Shown: positions 12,171 to 15,208 of the stretch, one piece after another
Layout of the letters: every line of letters starts with the position of its first letter
Position numbering within the stretch: the first letter of the stretch is position 1
From: Candidatus Dormiibacterota bacterium
Lineage (GTDB): Bacteria; Chloroflexota; Dormibacteria; UBA8260
NCBI GenBank assembly: GCA_955652455.1
Contig: CATPBU010000041.1
Coordinates: 1 to 15,208, forward strand
Direction: 5' to 3'
Length of the DNA stretch: 15,208 bases
Program-made: the position numbers and the translations under genes
Notes under the pieces: model-generated
What the model was told of the DNA's origin: nothing
Databases searched by the model: none
What the model saw: the letters and a program-made list of their open reading frames with translations, nothing else

Positions 12171-12994
12171 CACGCCCGGCCCGCCTTCACCCGTGTGCTG
12201 GTGCCGCGCACCTCGCCAACAGCCTCCTTCTCCTGCGCCATGACCGCTGTGGCCAGGGCGCGGTAAGCGCGCGCTCCTGGTGACGCCGTGGCGTACTGCA
12301 GGATCGACTGGCCGGCCAGCGGCGTCTCCGCGAAGCGGATCGACGAATCGACGGTGATGTTGAAGACCTCGTCGCCGTAACGCTCACGCACTAGTTCGAG
12401 AACCTCCTGGCTGTGCAGGGTGCGCGACTTGTAGATGGTCGGCAGGATGCCGGCGATGCGTAACGTTGGGTTCAGCTTGGCGCGCACGCGATCGATGGTG
12501 CGCTGCAACTGCTGCATACCTTTCATGCCGAAGTACTCGCACTGCAGCGGGATGATCACATCGGTCGAGGCCACCAACGCGTTGACGCAGAGCAGTCCCA
12601 GTGAGGGTGGGCAGTCGATGACCACGTAGTCGTATTCGTCGAGCACCGGTTCGAGCTTGTCCTTGAGAACCGATTCACGGCCGAACTCGGTCACCAACTG
12701 CAGTTCGGCACCGCTCAACTCGATGTTGGCTGGAAGGAAATCAAGCTTCATGGCGTCCGAGCGCAGACGCACCTCGGTCACGTCCACGCGGTGGTCGGTG
12801 AGCACGTTGTACACCGACAATTCGAGGTCGTCGGGGCGCCGGCAACCCATGTTGATGGTGAGGTGTCCTTGCGGGTCGAGGTCCACAGCGAGTACGCGCG
12901 GACCCTTCTCAGCGAGCGCAGCGGCCAGGTTGACCGCGGTCGTCGTTTTGCCGACGCCGCCCTTCTGGTTCGCGATCGAGATGACGCGCGTCAC
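12170..12994 (-). CDS. parA: ParA/Soj-family ATPase
   Basis: A 274-residue ParA-type deviant-Walker ATPase. The deviant Walker A is QKGGVGKTTT (10-19) with signature Lys11 and catalytic Lys16. Switch I is VDLDPQGHLT (37-46, Asp38/Asp40). Walker B is YVVIDCPPSLG (123-133). Further features are PLQCEYFGMKG (149-159) and IAGILPTIYKSRTLHSQEVL in the second half. The length and lack of an N-terminal HTH resemble chromosomal Soj or orphan cargo-positioning ParAs. GTG 12994 begins the canonical N terminus, but no Shine-Dalgarno sequence is seen. The partner is not parB but a small coupled protein, and no parS-like site is visible here. It is divergent from the TPR gene, with a shared symmetric -10 at 13032-13038. 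It may position a cargo other than the chromosome origin. Confidence 0.9.
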   Translation of the reverse strand: MTRVISIANQKGGVGKTTTAVNLAAALAEKGPRVLAVDLDPQGHLTINMGCRRPDDLELSVYNVLTDHRVDVTEVRLRSDAMKLDFLPANIELSGAELQLVTEFGRESVLKDKLEPVLDEYDYVVIDCPPSLGLLCVNALVASTDVIIPLQCEYFGMKGMQQLQRTIDRVRAKLNPTLRIAGILPTIYKSRTLHSQEVLELVRERYGDEVFNITVDSSIRFAETPLAGQSILQYATASPGARAYRALATAVMAQEKEAVGEVRGTSTRVKAGRA

Positions 12995-13031
12995 AGGGAT
13001 TGGAACAAACGAGAGCGCCGCACTGAGCCGG

Positions 13032-13038
13032 TATCATA
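13032..13038. promoter_or_regulatory. Symmetric -10 shared by parA and the TPR gene
   Basis: TATCATA reads as TATCAT on the plus strand (towards the TPR gene at 13073) and TATGAT on the minus strand (towards parA at 12994). The predicted 5' leaders are about 30 nt in both directions. One element may therefore fire both ways. No convincing -35 box is visible on either side. Confidence 0.45.
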
Positions 13039-13072
13039 GCGAACCCGTCTGGGGATCTTTGGGGGGTGACTG

Positions 13073-13969
13073 TTGGCGGACACAGAGCACGTCAAGCCTC
13101 GCGGGCTGTACGTGGAAGAGTCGATAGCAGCGGCGCTGGAGAGTCGGTGGGCGGACGCCGTCGCCATCAACGAGGCTCTGATCGAGCGTCATGGCGCCGA
13201 CGAGGAGGCGTACAACCGGCTTGGCAAGGCAAAGAGCGAGCTCGGCAACCTCCAGGAGGCTCTGGCCGCGTATCAGTCGTCGCTCGACCTCAACGCGCTC
13301 AACCTGATCGCTCAGAAGCAGGCGCGCCGGATTGGGGTGCTGCTCGACGCACGCGCCCGCCCCGCCGCCGCAGCGGGGGTGATTGACGTCGACCTGTTCA
13401 CCGAGGAGCCGGGCAAGAGCGGGCGCAGCGTGCTGTCGCGGCCGCCCAGCGGCGCAGTGGTCGGCGTTGCGGTCACACCCGGCGACACCGTCGAGCTGAT
13501 CGCCTCGGGCACGCAGCTGCTCGCGGAGACCTCTCGGGGCGTCGCACTAGGTGCCGTCGAGCCCAAGCTCAGTGGACGGCTGCGCCCTCTCATCGAGAGC
13601 GGCAACCGCTACTCGGCTGCCGTGTCGCGCATCGAGGAGGACGAGATCGAGCTGATCGTCCGGGAGATCTACCAGGCGCCTGAGAACTCCCGCAAGTCCT
13701 CCTTTCCGATCTCCCGCAACGCCCGGCGAGACGAATTCCGCCCGTACGCCAAGGAGTCCTTGCTGTCCGAGCGGGGAATCGACGACGAGGGCTTCGGCGA
13801 CGCCGACGACGACCTGGTCAGCGACTCCCGGTCTTCGATCTCGGACGGCGATGAGCTGGCCGGTATGCAGGAGCTCGACGACGAGTTCGAGCCGGCGGTC
13901 GTGGCCGGTGCCGCCGACGACGAGGCTGACGCCGACGACGACGAGAGCCGACCCGAAGACCAGTACTAG
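13073..13969 (+). CDS. TPR-like protein with acidic C-terminal tail
   Basis: Predicted 298 residues from TTG 13073, chosen because GGGGGG (13061-13066) lies 6 nt upstream. Residues about 10-85 form TPR-like helical hairpins (SRWADAVAINEALIERHG, DEEAYNRLGKAKSELGNLQE, ALAAYQSSLDLN). A beta-rich middle domain follows (about 125-205; VAVTPGDTVELIASGTQLLA, then YSAAVSRIEEDEIELIVREI). Residues about 215-298 are charged, and the last 75 are dominated by Asp and Glu, probably disordered. There is no signal peptide or membrane segment, so it is cytosolic. I recognise no named family beyond the TPR. The acidic tail could bind basic proteins or nucleic-acid-binding partners. It is divergent from parA and convergent with the GGDEF-EAL gene (13-nt gap). 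Confidence 0.75.
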   Translation: MADTEHVKPRGLYVEESIAAALESRWADAVAINEALIERHGADEEAYNRLGKAKSELGNLQEALAAYQSSLDLNALNLIAQKQARRIGVLLDARARPAAAAGVIDVDLFTEEPGKSGRSVLSRPPSGAVVGVAVTPGDTVELIASGTQLLAETSRGVALGAVEPKLSGRLRPLIESGNRYSAAVSRIEEDEIELIVREIYQAPENSRKSSFPISRNARRDEFRPYAKESLLSERGIDDEGFGDADDDLVSDSRSSISDGDELAGMQELDDEFEPAVVAGAADDEADADDDESRPEDQY

Positions 13970-13982
13970 TCGGTCTCTGAGG

Positions 13983-15208
13983 TCACGCCGGCAGTGACTT
14001 GGCGCTGGCGGCCGGGCTGTCGCCGACGCTGAGCAGGCGCAGCGGAACCACCCCTCCAACCGACTTTTGGCCGCGCAGCATCTCGACGATCTGGGTGCCG
14101 GCCACCGCGCTCGAGAAGAGAAACCCCTGGGCCAGCGTGCAACCAAGCGCGAGCAGGGTGCTTCGCTGCTCCTCACGCTCCACACCCTCGGCGATCATCT
14201 GCAGGCCGAGCGTCTCGCCGAGTCCGAAAATTGCCGCCGTGAACGCACGCCGGCGCCCGTCTCCGTCAAGGTCGTCGATGAATGCGCGGTCCACCTTGAG
14301 GATGTCGAACGGCATGTCCTGAAGGATCGCCAGTGAGGAATAGCCGGTGCCGAAGTCATCGATGGCCAGGCCGACGCCGAGTGCTTTGAGCTCGCGCATG
14401 CGCTCTCGCGCCACGTCGCCATGTTCGCCAACGAAACTCTCGGTCATCTCGATGACCAGGCGGCGCGGCGCCAGCCCCGTCTCAACAAGGACGGCGCGAA
14501 CGGCATCGATGACGTGGTCGGTCCGCAGCTGCCGCTGGGAGACATTGACATGCAGCTGGAAATCGTCGTGCAACGGCAGGGTGCTCTCCCAGCCCTGCAG
14601 CTGGGCGCATGCCTCGCGCAGCACGAACGCCCCGAGGTCGGCGATCAGTCCGGTCTCCTCCGCGATGCCGATGAACTCACCGGGAAGGACCCAGCCACGT
14701 TCGGGGTGTTCCCACCGCACCAACGCCTCGACGCCGCGGACCTCCGCACTCCGGAGATCGACGATCGGCTGATAATGGACGCGCAGGTCGCCGTCACTGA
14801 GCGCGCGCTCGAGCTCTGTTCGCACCTGGAGCCGGCGTCCGCTGCCCTCGAGCATCCTCCCGGCGTCGTAGACCTCGTATCCGCCCTTGCCCTGCACTTT
14901 GGCCCTGTACATGGCTGCGTCGGCGCGGCGAAGCAGTTCCTCGGCGCTGATCGTCGACGCCGTGGCCAGTGCGACGCCGATGCTGGCGTGCACAGCCACC
15001 TCCTGACGTTCGACGACGAAGTGCGGCTTGAGAGTCGCTACGACGCGCTCGGCGACCGCGGCGATGTCGTCTGGGTTGAGAGCGTCCTCGAGGAGGATGG
15101 CGAACTCGTCGCCGCCGAAGCGCGCCGCGGTGTCGGCGACACGCAGCACGGAGCGGAGGCGCTCGGCCACGTTGCGGAGCAGGTCATCGCCGGCGGCGTG
15201 GCCAAAGG
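13983..15208 (-). CDS. GGDEF-EAL cyclic-di-GMP protein, 5' end missing
   Basis: The reading frame runs off the right edge (FGHAAGDDLLRNMAERL is in frame up to base 15206), so this is the C-terminal part of a longer protein. The GGDEF diguanylate cyclase domain shows ARFGGDEFAILL (GGDEF near 15102-15116) with an intact RVAD inhibitory-site motif 5 residues before it. The EAL phosphodiesterase domain follows: YQPIVDL, GVEALVRW (EAL at 14721-14729), HVNVS, IEMTES, IDDFGTGYSSL, LKVDRAFI and AEGVE are all present, so the key catalytic residues appear intact. It probably makes and/or degrades cyclic-di-GMP. Sensor domains would lie upstream, outside the window. After EAL there is a tail of about 30 residues rich in Ala and Ser. 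Confidence 0.92.
   Translation of the reverse strand, partial: FGHAAGDDLLRNVAERLRSVLRVADTAARFGGDEFAILLEDALNPDDIAAVAERVVATLKPHFVVERQEVAVHASIGVALATASTISAEELLRRADAAMYRAKVQGKGGYEVYDAGRMLEGSGRRLQVRTELERALSDGDLRVHYQPIVDLRSAEVRGVEALVRWEHPERGWVLPGEFIGIAEETGLIADLGAFVLREACAQLQGWESTLPLHDDFQLHVNVSQRQLRTDHVIDAVRAVLVETGLAPRRLVIEMTESFVGEHGDVARERMRELKALGVGLAIDDFGTGYSSLAILQDMPFDILKVDRAFIDDLDGDGRRRAFTAAIFGLGETLGLQMIAEGVEREEQRSTLLALGCTLAQGFLFSSAVAGTQIVEMLRGQKSVGGVVPLRLLSVGDSPAASAKSLPA

Overview
The window is GC-rich bacterial chromosome with tightly packed genes. It carries a HelY-type Ski2 helicase, a TIGR03843/SCO1664-family protein, an ATG/GTG/TTG start mix and several start codons that sit 6-7 nt behind a -10 box (leaderless style). 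This points to a terrabacterial lineage such as Actinomycetota, Chloroflexota or Candidatus Dormibacterota. The assignment comes from gene content only, and I lean weakly to the Dormibacterota/Chloroflexota side. No phage, transposon, CRISPR or other mobile-element hallmark is visible.

Layout, left to right. 1-227: 3' end of an unrecognised gene. 228-558: a doubtful small ORF, then a promoter for tRNA-Arg(CCG) at 559-631. 638-1907 (minus): a two-gene unit of a two-helix membrane protein and a SCO1664-family kinase-fold protein. 2024-2676 (plus): a family-4-like Fe-S uracil-DNA glycosylase broken by one missing C. 2769-3242 (plus): a small protein that looks like a nucleoside-2-deoxyribosyltransferase-fold relative. 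3245-4543 (minus): threonine synthase, preceded by a complete-looking transcription attenuator at 4544-4678 with its own 21-residue leader peptide. 4705-7464 (minus): HelY helicase behind a DUF503 protein. 7548-9392 (plus): long-chain acyl-CoA synthetase. 9405-11444 (minus): a DHA2 efflux pump and its TetR regulator, with two copies of an 18-nt operator. 11480-12994 (minus): ParA, a small protein translationally coupled to it, and a short YdeI-like protein. 13073-13969 (plus): a TPR protein with a very acidic tail, divergent from parA. 13983-15208 (minus): a GGDEF-EAL cyclic-di-GMP protein cut by the window edge.

The most interesting element is the thrC leader. A leader peptide with three consecutive Met codons overlaps a 10-bp hairpin. 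Its last codons can form a 10-bp antiterminator with the 5' arm of a strong terminator. The terminator's U-run touches the thrC ATG, and its 3' arm is also the thrC Shine-Dalgarno sequence. The geometry predicts that a ribosome stalled on the Met triplet would turn thrC on, which is unexpected for a threonine gene. The second candidate system is parA with its basic-N-terminus partner, which resembles ParA-type cargo-positioning pairs.
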